The notes under the pieces are model-generated. The model was not told the DNA's origin and did not search any database. It saw only the letters and a program-made list of their open reading frames with translations. Of a stretch of DNA of 64,000 nt, positions 12,501 through 22,610 are shown in pieces. This DNA is from Crambe crambe (taxonomy: Eukaryota > Porifera > Demospongiae > Poecilosclerida > Crambeidae): contig OZ004590.1 in NCBI GenBank assembly GCA_963924555.1, positions 1,651,001 to 1,715,000 of the forward strand, written 5' to 3'. Numbering within the stretch: position 1 is the first letter of the stretch; the number at the start of each line of letters is the position of its first letter. The position numbers and the translations under genes were made by a program.

Positions 12501-14734
12501 GCTCATCTAAGTAGGTGTAATGTTTTAGAAACCTATGCAGTAAAGAAAAGAGTTTGCCATTTGAGTACCTCATAAACTTGTTGCGAGATCAACCAGTTGT
12601 TCAGGCTCACTCAATGTGACTGCTTGCACTAGTTATTGCAAGTCATGCATGTGCAATGGATTTTGTAGTTAAAATACGAGTCTTGCAATAATTTTCTAGT
12701 ACATACATGTAGACATATTTACCATCATCCCTGTTCCTAGCCACACAGGACTTTACAAAATAATACACTTGCCATACACATGGTCATGGCCATTTTTGCC
12801 ACTTCTCCCTGCTGTGTTTTTTTTGTATGTTAGCCAGCCCTTTCTATTTTATTTACAGGAATCATATTTGGAACCCTCAAGATTGGTAAACATGGCTGAA
12901 TCCAGATTCTGATTTGCCATAGGAGTGGGAGTGACTTTTTAACTGGACTGCTGCTTTTGAAGGAAGAATGAGAGATATCCAAGGTAGATGGGCATAAAGG
13001 ATCCTACAAGATATCATGCGGCTGAGCCTACCTTTCTGTAAGATTTCTCATGATAGTAGTTTTTCAAGCTAGTTAACTCATGATCTGTTGATTGTTATCA
13101 GCGTGTGTCTAGAGTTTTGTGGTTTTTAATAGTTGTACTTAACCTACCTTTAATGTCACTTTTATTAATGACTATTTAAACTTTGAGTAAGTAGTAGTTA
13201 GTGCCCAAGACTTCAAATTAGCAAAAAAATTATATCAAGTGGGCGCAATTTATCCAAAAGGTGTGGTTAAGGAAAAAAAGTGGGCATGGTTAGGAAAAAA
13301 TTTCCCGTGCACAAGCAGGCAGATATTTTCAAACCTCCCTCTGGCTACAGGACTGTTTCCTCACTCGTATTAGCCTCATCCCAGCCTGAAGTACTGGATT
13401 AGCCAAGTGCCTACAATCCACTTAGACAAGCCTGCACTTACATGTGTGGGCATGCTGGTAAAAGGTCAAAATGATATGCACACCATAAACCAGGCAGCTG
13501 CATACATAGGAAGCTGTAAGGCACTTCCATGCTGTAAGGCACTTCCAAGGCACTTCCATGATAAACCCAAGGATTAATTGTGGGCATGTGCAATGCACAA
13601 TTTGCACGATTAGGGTGGGGGTAAGTGTGTTTTCTATTCATGCAGCTTACATAACTCAACAGCGAATATTTGATGTAATTAACCCTCCGCCCACACTGGT
13701 TGCTAGGGGAGTATAACTCCAGAGCTGTTTAGAGCAGCAATATCCTAGTTATAGAGTACCATGTCACTACCACACACACCAAAAATTTTAAATATTGCCT
13801 AATTTTCATGGGTGCTATGAACAACTTTGCTAATGCCTGTAATTCTCAGGAACTGCTGGTAATTTTTTCTCTCAGACACCTTCTATCTATAATATTCTAT
13901 AACATAACATTGAATTTCAATATTAATTTTTTGTTTATTTTTTCATGCCCGACCGTGTGATTTGAAAAGTCTAAGCTAGATATAGAAAAAAACTAACTGT
14001 TACGTTGATCACCTTGGCTTATGAAAGCTGCATGCAAAAAATTAGCTGATTCCAACCAAGATGTATGAGGTAATCAAAATTTTATGGTTTAAGGTATTTT
14101 AGCCACACCATGCCCCACCCCCTCTTAATAACTAATACATAGTGTGTAGATTGATCCTATCTGAAGATAAGACTATAAAATTATCTGACTAGCTGCAGTA
14201 TAAGTGCAGGACAACCTTTTCAAACTCTAGAAATAGAAGCACGGGCATTGTTATTGCAAGCATCAGGAATTCTTGCTATGCTTGCTGTCAAATGTTGCAC
14301 ATAGCCCTAGTTATTAATTCGTGGTGCTGAATAATAATCAGTTGATCCATTTGCCCCCCCCCCCCCCCCCCCCCCCCAGTTAAATCCTTACGTCTAGTTG
14401 TCCTGAATATGAAATCACAAACTGTTTCCAAAACAGCTTCCACATTAGTAGCACATGTTGCAATTTCATATCGAATATCTGGATCTTGTACACTTTCCCA
14501 TACAGCACTGAGTTCTTCCAAAATAGCTTGAAGTTGACCAATGCCCACAGTATCTAGTACACCAGTATCACCCTTAGAGGATGTTGTCAATCTTCCTAGA
14601 ATACGCACTAGTAACTCTGAAGCCGTTTCTAGCAGTTTCCTTTGGATTATAGCTGTACTTTGTTCCTCCATGACAAGGCCTATTGCATCGTGACCCCGGT
14701 CAAGGAAGCGTATCAAGCCGGCCAAGGCGGTCAT
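5298..14734 (-). CDS. Seven-exon gene, 835-aa alpha-helical repeat protein, function unknown
   Basis: Exons in transcript order are 14392-14734, 11988-12160, 8149-8962, 7206-7352, 6929-7098, 5693-6302 and 5298-5548. Phases match at all six junctions and the sum is 2508 nt, giving 835 residues plus a TAA at 5298. An upstream in-frame stop precedes the ATG at 14732-14734. Donors are mostly GTAAGN or GTATGN; the exon 4 donor (GTTAGG) is the weakest. The protein is Leu/Ile-rich with repeated amphipathic helices, such as LFPWLKSKEKDISIAAFIV and VCAVLLCHFKSEKADI, as in ARM/HEAT-like folds. No signal peptide, membrane segment or catalytic motif is seen. I do not recognise the family; a large helical scaffold protein is the most I can say. 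Introns 1 and 2 carry E1, E3, E4 and other repeats. Confidence 0.8.
6477..6508. repeat. Poly-C tract of 32 bases inside an intron
   Basis: A run of 32 C lies in intron 5 of the helical-repeat gene, so the transcript carries poly-G. The frame reading through it as poly-Gly is an artefact. Confidence 0.9.
7507..7995. mobile_element. TA-flanked MITE with TACCGTATAGCACTT termini
   Basis: TACCGTATAGCACTT at 7507 is matched by the inverted AAGTGCTATACGGTA ending at 7995. Similarity continues inward (ATTTTCCAGGAGC against ATTTCGAGGAGC in the same sense). A TA at each end suggests a Tc1/mariner-like target preference. It sits in intron 3 of the helical-repeat gene. The 60- and 73-codon frames inside it are not supported as genes. 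Confidence 0.75.
9020..9968 (+). mobile_element. E1 foldback element, copy c (full length)
   Basis: The long palindrome (about 9030-9370) has arms carrying AGTAGGGATGGCTGT and an inner ATTCCTACTTCACTCCC segment. It is followed by the E1 body with AGGGTTTACGCTCTGAGCAT and CACGTGTACGGG, and by the end motif GTGCCATCCC plus a short hairpin of GTACT/AGTAC arms near 9945-9962. It lies in intron 2 of the helical-repeat gene. It has the same order of parts as copies b and e. Confidence 0.75.
10190..10910. mobile_element. TIR element with ~140-bp inverted ends
   Basis: 10193-10330 and 10755-10905 are inverted copies. They include CCAGGCCTTCC, a GAA/TTC-rich stretch and ATCGCACGGGAGG. The central 400 bp is unique and contains a GATA run. 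It is a non-autonomous DNA element or foldback in intron 2 of the helical-repeat gene. A similar GGCCTGGGTACGAGGCT edge occurs at 15311-15327. Confidence 0.65.
11165..11945 (-). mobile_element. E3 foldback element
   Basis: Read on the minus strand, the element has a long palindrome at about 11655-11945 with arms GTAGGGTTAGTCTGTAC and inner GGCAGTGATGTAGGGATT. A unique body of about 450 bp follows, then an end near 11165-11210 with GGACTAACCCTACATAGAG. The palindrome sequence is unrelated to E1, but the outer words (CTAAATAAAAA, TTTTTTCCC, CACTTGTTTG) and the GTAGGG motif are shared. It abuts exon 2 of the helical-repeat gene: the stem ends about 40 bp from the splice donor. Confidence 0.6.
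12231..12520 (-). mobile_element. E4 short element without foldback
   Basis: On the minus strand it begins with CTTCTAAATAAAAATG and GAGTAGGGATGGCCCC near 12500-12445, and ends with CATAGAGGGTGTTACTACAC and CTCTCTGATA near 12250-12231. These are the same two ends as E1 and E3, with the long palindrome absent and an unrelated body of about 200 bp. Confidence 0.5.
13676..14110. repeat. Degenerate repeat related to 22925-23060
   Basis: CCGCCCACACTGGTTGCTA and the following text (ATAACTCCAGAGCTG, ACTACCACACACACC, GGTGCTATGAACA) match, with divergence, the left part of the element at 22925. No gene is visible in this stretch of intron 1. Confidence 0.45.
14354..14377. repeat. Poly-C tract of 24 bases beside a splice donor
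   Basis: The run begins about 14 bases inside intron 1 of the helical-repeat gene. On the transcript it is poly-G directly downstream of the GTAAGG donor at 14386-14391. The Gly run in the longer uninterrupted frame is not part of the protein. Confidence 0.9.
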
Positions 14735-15263
14735 CAATCTTTACGCATGCGCACGCACTGCCGATATGCAGACAATACTGACTATTTACTGATGGTATCC
14801 AGAGATACTAGCAGATCAGTTCCTATGGAATGGTAAATTTTGATATACTAGAAACCATAGATTCCTTTGTAGCTCCATAGCTACAAGCATTTTATCTGCA
14901 GTGTGGGCTTTTATGACAGAGAAACAAATTTTGAGTGGAGGGGCCATACCACACCCTTAAACTTTATGGAAATTTTATCTGACTCAACCAGTGTATAATA
15001 TTCTTTCTGAGAAATTGAGCCCAGTCTTTTGAGTAGCTAAGTCCTGGTCCATCAAACCTTGAGAAGAGAAAGAGAATAATACTCAGGCATTATAGATACA
15101 GATATCGAAAGCATTATAGGTAGATATCAAAATATTCTGGGCAAAATTTGAGGATAGCGGACAATAGTGCCCTAGACTCATAGGGGCATGAAATTTCTTA
15201 CTACAATCCATGCATAGGGTATACCTAGCTAGCTATAGCTATTTCCAAGCAGAGGAAAATCTA

Positions 15264-15330
15264 GACTCATACCCAGGCCCCACTTTTCCCACCGCCCTGC
15301 GAAAAAGCGGGCCTGGGTACGAGGCTAAGG
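15264..15330. repeat. Small inverted repeat with ACCCAGGCCC edges
   Basis: CTCATACCCAGGCCC at 15267 is inverted as GGGCCTGGGTACGAGGCT at 15310. It is about 65 bp with a CGCGAAAAAGCG core. It resembles the edges of the TIR element at 10190-10910. The rest of 14735-15643 (3' flanks of both neighbouring genes) shows no other supported feature. Confidence 0.5.
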
Positions 15331-15643
15331 AGAATCATGGCATTGGCATTTATAAATATTATGCTACCCCACACTAAAATAATCAGTGCATTTTGAAGAT
15401 AGAGCTTGGGGGTGGGGGGCTCGTACCATGAAAGAAATGAAATGACACACACATGGACAGAACTGCACATTAAGCATCAGGGGATGCAACAGGTCATGGT
15501 CAAAATTTAATATTATTTTTTGAATAGTTTCTATGATAGGTAGTTGACAATTACTTTATATTATAGTATACAGTATGTTACAAAATTAATAGCACAGCTT
15601 ATTAGCTATAATAGATCTAGATATAAGCTCCCCTCTGAACACC

Positions 15644-16570
15644 TCAATAATTATACTGGTTGTGTCCATAGCCACGTCCTCTTTGCCCATGCCTCCAATT
15701 TCGAGAGTCCTGGTAACCATCACCACCACCATGCCTAGGTCTATAGCCTTGTTGGGGATCCTCATAGCCAGCATTGGGACTACTGGAATAGGAATAGTGA
15801 CTGGGATTAGAATGGGACCATTGATTGGAATCAAATTTTGCTCCCTTCTGATGGTATCCAGAATCAGACTGCTGATTGTCGACCATTGAAAGACAGGAAG
15901 GTTTTTGATTTGCTTCTTGCCAGTTATTCATGATCTTCACAAAGTCCTCGAGAAGCACAGATTGGTCACCTTTCCTCTTAAGGACGATATCACCATTCAG
16001 AACTAATGACCACACCTCATTCTGTTGTTCAACTTCCTTAGTGATTTCAAAATTGAAATCCTGATGGGTGTTTTCGTACGACTTTAAAATCTTACTCCCT
16101 TTGTCAGAATAGTTAGCATCTTCTGTCAGTTCCAGGCAATCTTTGCATAAACACATCTCATTGGCAATGGACTGTATTTGAAGAGGTGTGGCTTTGATGC
16201 TGCTCTGTGTGTGCACAGAGGAAAGCAGTGCACTCACTTCTGCAAAACTAAGCTTGGGTCTCTTTGACGATTCATCAGACCTTTCTGCAGTGGTTTGGTT
16301 TGTGCGTTTTCTTATAGCTCTCAATTGATCTGGTGATGGTATGGGATAATTGACCACCTTAGCTTCTGTCTCTGGAGGATAACTACATTCCAAAAACTTC
16401 ATGTTTGCCCAGATCAGTGAGAGGTTGACAGCCTTCTCTATACCATAGTCTGCTACATGATCCTCAACAAACTTCACTCTTGATTCCCATTCGTGTCTTG
16501 GTTCCCACAGTGACCGTACCACTGCGTCCTCTATGTTCTTGCCAAATTCATGAACTGCTGTGGTCGTCAT
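15644..16570 (-). CDS. XTBD (XRN2-binding) domain protein, CDKN2AIP/NKRF-like
   Basis: Single-exon gene of 308 residues from ATG at 16570 to TAA at 15644. Residues about 22-78 match the XTBD domain: WESRVKFVEDH, then NLSLIWANMKFLECSYPP. XTBD occurs in CDKN2AIP, CDKN2AIPNL and NKRF, and binds the nuclear 5'-3' exoribonuclease XRN2, recruiting or stabilising it in nucleus and nucleolus. The middle (about 85-230) is acidic to neutral with KRPKLSFAEVS as a possible nuclear signal. The last 60 residues are a low-complexity Gly/Tyr/Arg/Gln tail (QRGRGYGHNQYNY) suited to RNA binding. It lacks an obvious second folded domain, so the exact vertebrate counterpart is open. It is transcribed away from the NEPRO-like gene. 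Confidence 0.85.
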   Translation of the reverse strand: MTTTAVHEFGKNIEDAVVRSLWEPRHEWESRVKFVEDHVADYGIEKAVNLSLIWANMKFLECSYPPETEAKVVNYPIPSPDQLRAIRKRTNQTTAERSDESSKRPKLSFAEVSALLSSVHTQSSIKATPLQIQSIANEMCLCKDCLELTEDANYSDKGSKILKSYENTHQDFNFEITKEVEQQNEVWSLVLNGDIVLKRKGDQSVLLEDFVKIMNNWQEANQKPSCLSMVDNQQSDSGYHQKGAKFDSNQWSHSNPSHYSYSSSPNAGYEDPQQGYRPRHGGGDGYQDSRNWRHGQRGRGYGHNQYNY

Positions 16571-16797
16571 TCTGTTTCTAAAAAGTGTCCGTTTCCTTGT
16601 ATAAACTATAAAAATCTCCGATAAAACTTTTCAGCTAAATAGAGTGCCCAGCACTTTTCTGTGGCTTAAAAATGTCTGTTAAAAATCTTGGTTAATACAA
16701 CGCTGCTCTCTTCATGATCTTGATGTATTGTTATGGGTGCGCATCGTTTTAAACACTGTGCATTAAATGGAATTATGTCAAATTTGGAAAAGGGTAG
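16571..16797. promoter_or_regulatory. Probable bidirectional promoter
   Basis: Only 227 bp separate the start codons of two divergent genes (XTBD protein on minus, NEPRO-like on plus). Both 5' UTRs and promoters must lie here unless untranslated exons extend into the neighbours. No TATA box in a convincing position was identified. The bidirectional role is inferred from spacing alone. Confidence 0.55.
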
Positions 16798-19700
16798 ATG
16801 AAGGCCTTGCACTGGAAGAGATTCAGAGTCTCAAAGTTATCACTAGAAGTAGTATGGAAGGAGCTTGAAGTTTTTTCTAAGTTGATTTTCAGGGGCAGGA
16901 ATCAGCACTGCAGGGACAAGGCTTACCAAATGATTGTCAGGGTAAATGTAACTATGTAATTAACATGAATTAATGTACATCAATTTTATAGAGTATTGTA
17001 ACTGCATAGATTTGTAAAGAATTGAGGCGTTATCAAAGAGTGAGAGTATTGGACGAAGTGAAGAGAACAGCCAAGCAACCAATGTATGTATGGTAAGGAG
17101 GGATTGACATGGATGCACTATCTTGTGTCAACTAGCATAATTGGACATTATAGAGAGACTGTCTAATTAAGTTCCATCTGAATAAAACAGTTGAGCAGTA
17201 TAAGCCATTCAGCAACCATGGTTGGAAATTTTTGAGGTTCAATAAGTAAAATGAAATACATGGGTGTCACTAGATCACGAACCTTTTATAAATATCCAAC
17301 CATGAGGCATACTGTGGTATTTTGACTGGTTTATAGTCTGATATGACTGTGGATCCATTAAGATCTATGATTTGTGTTTACTCGATCCATTGACCATTCA
17401 TTATAACTGCTATAAGTATTACTTTCTCAATTCTGAACTAAATTTCAAATCAGCTCATAGAGTGGGTGATCAGCTCTCTGCTGGTATTTTAAATGTTAAA
17501 TTTGGTCAGGGATTGGGAAAGTTAGAGCAGATAAAGTGAAAGATCAAGAATACATATTTTTCAGTATAGAACTCAAACAGTTGAAACTCTTTGGAAAGAA
17601 AGTACTGAATTGTATCCAGTTTACTAGTGGTTTACTGGAGTTCATTGAGATTGCATTTAAGTAAGTCATATTAATAATTGTCATTTATTGTGCTTCACAC
17701 TGCTGCCGCTGCCTTTTCAGAGAGGTGGAGAAACACTTGTGCATGCGTCTCTTTGTGCCCACAAACCTGCTAAGGCTGTCTTCCCTCAGTAGGATTTGGT
17801 GAGTCTCACTACCAGAGTTCGACTGGGTATTTGACCTAGACCTAGTAGTAAAACTGGTGATGAATGACCATTACCAGATTCCAATATGTTCAGGTTATTA
17901 ATTACACCCAGCAAAAGCAAGTGTTGCCATAGTATGATCATTTTGACTGGAATGTCCTGTCGTGTCACAGGTGTTTGTAAAAAGTTAGTTCATGGAACTC
18001 ATACCTGCACATGATTTTTCTTCCCTTTGTATAGTGGAGAAATGCAGTGCATTGTGGGGCAAGCCTGATGATCCTTGCACATGCGCAATATATTGTTACC
18101 AGATGATTGTTGCAGAGAAGAACCATTAATGTTAGAACATACTACGTACAATACTCCAGAGCCAACCTGCTAGTATGGGGCTCACTCACAGCAAGTAGAT
18201 TGGTGCAATCACATTCAATATTACCATCAGCAGTCAAAATGGTATTCCTCCTTGTCTATTTTATGGCCAAATGTGGCATCCCTTACCTGGTCACTAGTCA
18301 ATGAAATGGTATCCCTTTCCTATCAGCACAGTGAAGCCTGACCCAATTCAATGGGCCTGAGGTCATTAACTATTGATAATAGATCTGTATCAGTTACCGA
18401 GTGGTCACTTCAGTAGATTTCAATGATTTGATTGTTAGCAGGTTAATCTTAAAATGAAGTCCCTCTTATTAAAACCATACAGGTACATGCTCCAGTATCA
18501 TTTCAGGTTAATCTTAAAATGAAGTCCCTCTTATTAAAACTGTACAGGTACATGCTCCAGTATCATTTATCAGCTCTATTGGAGCTCCACACTTCGATTG
18601 GATCGAATCATTCAGACATTCCCCAGCACCTGTGTACTCGAGTCCAATTTCTCAACAGTGATGTAGCCATTAAATCAGTTGATTTCAAATCCAGGAATGT
18701 TGATGTTGGTACTGTTGTTGAAAGAGAAACCGTAAGGTAAACTAATATGTTTTTCTTATGAGTTATCAACCATGCGCAGATGGCAGATTAAAAGTAATTG
18801 GTTGAAGAGTCAATATATGCATAACTAGTTTCAGTCAGAGGATAGATTGTGTATAATACCACTAGATGCCTATACACACACACATGGGGTTTAAGCGGAT
18901 CTTATGGTGGATCTTGTGTGTAATCTGTTGTTTTCGGTTTCTGTTTTTTGGTTTTGTTTTTGAAACATCAAGTGAAGCACATTCAGTAATGTGTATAGCT
19001 GGTAGTGTCGGAATCAGGTTTTCTTTTTTGGAATCCAAAATCATTATGTTGATGATAGTCCATAAATAATTTCATTTCAAGGGTAAAAGATACTAAAAGG
19101 ATATGCATTTTTAGCTGTGTAAACTTTATTTTGTGGATTTGTCATTACAATAGTGGTTGATGTTATTGTAACTAAAACAATAAGGAATTGGGTTTGTGCA
19201 GGCATAGGGGCTGTGTTTAGATAAGAGAGGCAAAATTATTGCTCTAATGATTGAAGTAGGTACCTTTGTATGTACCTACGGCTGAGACTATGGCTGGGAG
19301 AAGGTAGTCAAGTTAAAATTTCAGGAAGTAAGGGGGTCTCCCTGCCTACTACTCCCCTTTCTCCTCCTCCCAAATGCAACCCTGCGTTTGTGTAATGTGA
19401 CTGTTATACTGCATTCCTCTTAGAGTTCAAGGGTCATCTACAGACAATGGAGGGATAGAAACAGGAACTAATAGAAGTTGCTCTATACAAACTACTACAA
19501 ACTCTAAAACAACTTTTCCCAGTGTGGAAAGGAAAAAAAGAGATGTGCTTGTGATACCAGTGAGGATTGGGAGAAAGACAGTATGGATTAGAATCAAGAA
19601 TCCTTTTGGGGGATATGCTCCACGCAAATACATGTCAATACACGTCAATATATTATCGGCAAGAAGGAGGTCTATGTTTGGGAGAGACTACGTGCTTTCC

Positions 19701-19946
19701 AAAGGAGTGGTGATGCTCAAGTTATCTGCAGACAAAACAACTATAACTACCAATTCCCATGGTGATAACTCATCGCAGAAGAAGAGAAAACTGTGTCATT
19801 CAAAAATGAGTGAAAGTTGTGAAAATCTAAAGCCACTGCATAAGTGTTTACTGGAGGATTTTGAAGTGGCTGCTGTGGAGGATTTAGCAAAGCAGAAACC
19901 ATTCAGTTCTAATGTTATTGATCAGTTATTTGATCTAAATGTGTAG
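16798..19946 (+). CDS. NEPRO: NEPRO-like nucleolar protein (RNase MRP-associated family)
   Basis: Six exons: 16798-16941, 17010-17092, 17565-17660, 17721-17798, 18548-18736 and 19424-19946. All phases agree; the total is 1113 nt, 370 residues. A stop lies just before the ATG in frame. The N-terminus has the family's conserved block, here LIFRGRNQHCRDKAYQ, like the vertebrate segment LYSNHNRMGRHKP. A helical region follows with LKLFGKKVLNCIQF and SSLSRIWYMLQYHLSALLEL, parallel to the vertebrate [20 protein letters not shown]. The C-terminus is basic, then ends NVIDQLFDLNV, echoing the vertebrate DIDDIFALMGV. Vertebrate NEPRO is nucleolar and related to RNase MRP subunits. The protein is shorter than the human 567 residues, mainly in the basic linker. 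The symbol is given by similarity recalled from memory; no alignment was run. Confidence 0.78.
18020..18330. repeat. Interspersed repeat R inside an intron
   Basis: GCAGTGCATTGTGGGGC, TGTTACCAGATGAT, ACCATTAATGTTAGAA and CCAGAGCCAACCTGCTAG recur in order at 26980-27245 and 28190-28225, where an E1 element splits the copy. It lies in intron 4 of the NEPRO-like gene and carries no supported gene. Confidence 0.6.
18439..18568 (+). repeat. 65-bp tandem duplication across an intron/exon boundary
   Basis: 18439-18503 and 18504-18568 are near-identical copies starting CAGGTTAATCTTAAAATG. The second copy contains the exon 5 acceptor at 18546-18547 and the first codons of that exon. The first copy keeps an equivalent acceptor (AG at 18481-18482) and the same coding bases. 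Confidence 0.9.
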
Positions 19947-22610
19947 ACAAATGTAATTTGTATTTCCTGGAGTGTACACTTACTAAAAGCCTCAGGCAAG
20001 GAAACACTCTTGAGTGTTGGGACTATTTTCAGGGCCTGTAATTAGATTTGTTCATGGATACTTGGCGTTGTGGAATGGGGCTGCACCACTGCACTTACTA
20101 AGATTTCCTTTGGGAGTAACTTCTGTGTATATACATGTAGCTCCCCCACGGAACAATGTAAAATTACATGATAAGTTGTTCTGGATCAGTGGTTACTAGT
20201 ACTCCCAAACACACTATCTGTACACATGTTTCATTAAAGTTTGTAGTCTACCTTGGAAGTGGTACCTCCGAGTAAAGGACACTTTGGGATCAGCCACTTT
20301 GCCCTTTATAGAGAGAGAATCCTTTAATACTATGGGGAAAGGGCCCAAAAGAGTGTCCTTTATTGGGAGGTTGTCTTTTTCTTATCGGAGGTTCCACAAT
20401 GCAGCAATGAGACATTAAGAGTGGATCAATAGAAGTATCCTTATTTCTAAGGTAGACTGATACTATTACAAGTCAACCACAAACAAGAGCAGTTGTGGAC
20501 TGTATGACTCTACAAACTGATGTTCCTTTGAGAAACATGTGTACAGATTTGTGTCTGGGAGTAGCTAACCACTGATTCAGAACAACTTGTCTTAATAATG
20601 ACAAGCATACCATTCATGTCATTGTAACATAATATCTGACATAAAGCCAGGTCACATTATGCTGTTGCCAATGAGTGATTGTGAATGTTGAACGAGTTTC
20701 ATGTAGCTTGTAAACTGTACAAGCCTTAACAGCTTTTAATGTTTGTTTTATGTGAACTGATCAATCATGCAGTTATTCTGATCTCTGAAAGTGAAATAGT
20801 AACAATATCTAGTGGCTAATTTTGAAACTTGTACCTATTCCCAAGAATCTCAGGCAAGGAATTAGCTACTCAAGAGTTTTGGAAATAATTCAGGGCTTGG
20901 AGTGGTGCAGTTAGATCTGTAATTGTACACACATATTTGTTTGTAGAGGGCCTGGGAAAGAGGCCAGCACATTACTTGGCATCATGGAGTATAGCCACTT
21001 TGCTATCAAGATTTGGATTGGAGCATTGCAGCATTTCCTTGTACCAGTATGTTCCTGTACTGTGGGTATTCTATATAAATACATGCTTATATTAACAGTC
21101 AGCTTATGGTTTCCTAAACACGCATTTCCTTGAAACGACGAGCATGTTGTTTTTTTTTTTAAATAAATGTCCTTATAGAGGAGTTGATGTGAATATGCTG
21201 TAAGTCATTGTTAACAAACATGAGAACAGCTGTAGCTGATGAATTAGAGATCAGTGTATGAATAGCACAGTATGGTGGCGAACAAGTAGCTATAAGCTGG
21301 GCAACTTCAATAATGTTTTTGGACAGTTCACTTAATAATTACATACTATGTCCCATCTCATTGAATACTTTATGATGCATGATAGGGACCATTAACTACA
21401 TGAGAATAACTTCTATTATCCCATGAACCTGCACTGAGAGATGCTGTATCATTAGATTACTATGCTGTTAACTAGAATTTGTACCCCACAAACAAGAGTG
21501 AAGTTGTACTAGAGCCAGACCTTGAATTGCTCATTGCATGCGGTGCACTAGTCCGTATTAGAATGATAATGGACTAACGATGTACATTGTGCACATGGGG
21601 CTGGTAGCCATTGAACAGTGAAAAATTGCTGCTTGAAGAAAACTACAGAGTCAAAATTATGAATAAATTCATGTATATGTTTGGAATGAGTCATACATGT
21701 ATACAGACTAAATCAACACAAATTGGTATAAAAATCAGACCTATACACTTATGAAAAAATTGTGATTTTGCTGGTAAGTGAATGTGAATGTTGAGCAAGA
21801 AATTATTTTGTAAGGTTTCCTCTTTAATTTAAGAATCAATCTGTATTGAAAACAAAATGCCTTAGCTGCCTGGATGTATGTAAATGAATAAGCTGGGTGA
21901 AGTCTGACTTATATTCCAACTGTTCTAGATAGATAACTTGGAGGTCCATAACCCAGCTTATTATTCAGTCACAAATATACCATAAATTGGGAAATTTTTG
22001 TTGAATAATAATTCATGTTCACAATTTTCATGTTAGGTAATTTATTTTCATAGTTACAGCTTACTTGTAATTAGCATTTTGTATAAGGTTCATGTGATTA
22101 ATTTAACATGACCATGAAAATTAATCAACATCGAATTTACGGTAGTCCTAAGAATAGAAGGGCCTTAGTACAGTGTGCACTCTTTCTTCCTAATCCTGGA
22201 GTGGCATACACACCTATAGCTAATTATCTATCATGACAGCTACCTTATAATTATCAGATAGTTTGTGCTGATTTAGCTAGCTACTTGTAATAATTAGCCA
22301 TTTTGTACAATCTTCATGATAATTATACTACAGCTATACTGGAATGTGTAGGAGTGACCATACTATTAGCCAGCCACTATAATTATAGACTCTTCCATTC
22401 ACCAGATTATTATTATTAGTTATACCTTTAATTATGACTCCACTGTTTTGGAAAGCAATCTGAGAGTAAGAAACATCATGGACACTCCTGACATTATTGG
22501 ATGACTGTGTTTGTTTCTTTATGATAGGATCTGAATATATCTGGACCTATATACATGTACAACTCATATCCATATGCATGCATCAGGTTTCATATCGGCA
22601 CACTCCTGAA
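19947..22610. other. Intergenic region with degenerate repeats, no gene seen
   Basis: 20155-20240 and 20510-20600 form an inverted pair around TGTTCTGGATCAGTGGTTA. CTCAGGCAAGGAA occurs at 19992 and 20850. The stretch from about 20830 to 21700 is a diverged copy of 58320-59190 (shared TGGTTTCCTAAA and CCCACAAACAAGAGTGAA). No frame with codon or splice support was found. Confidence 0.55.
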
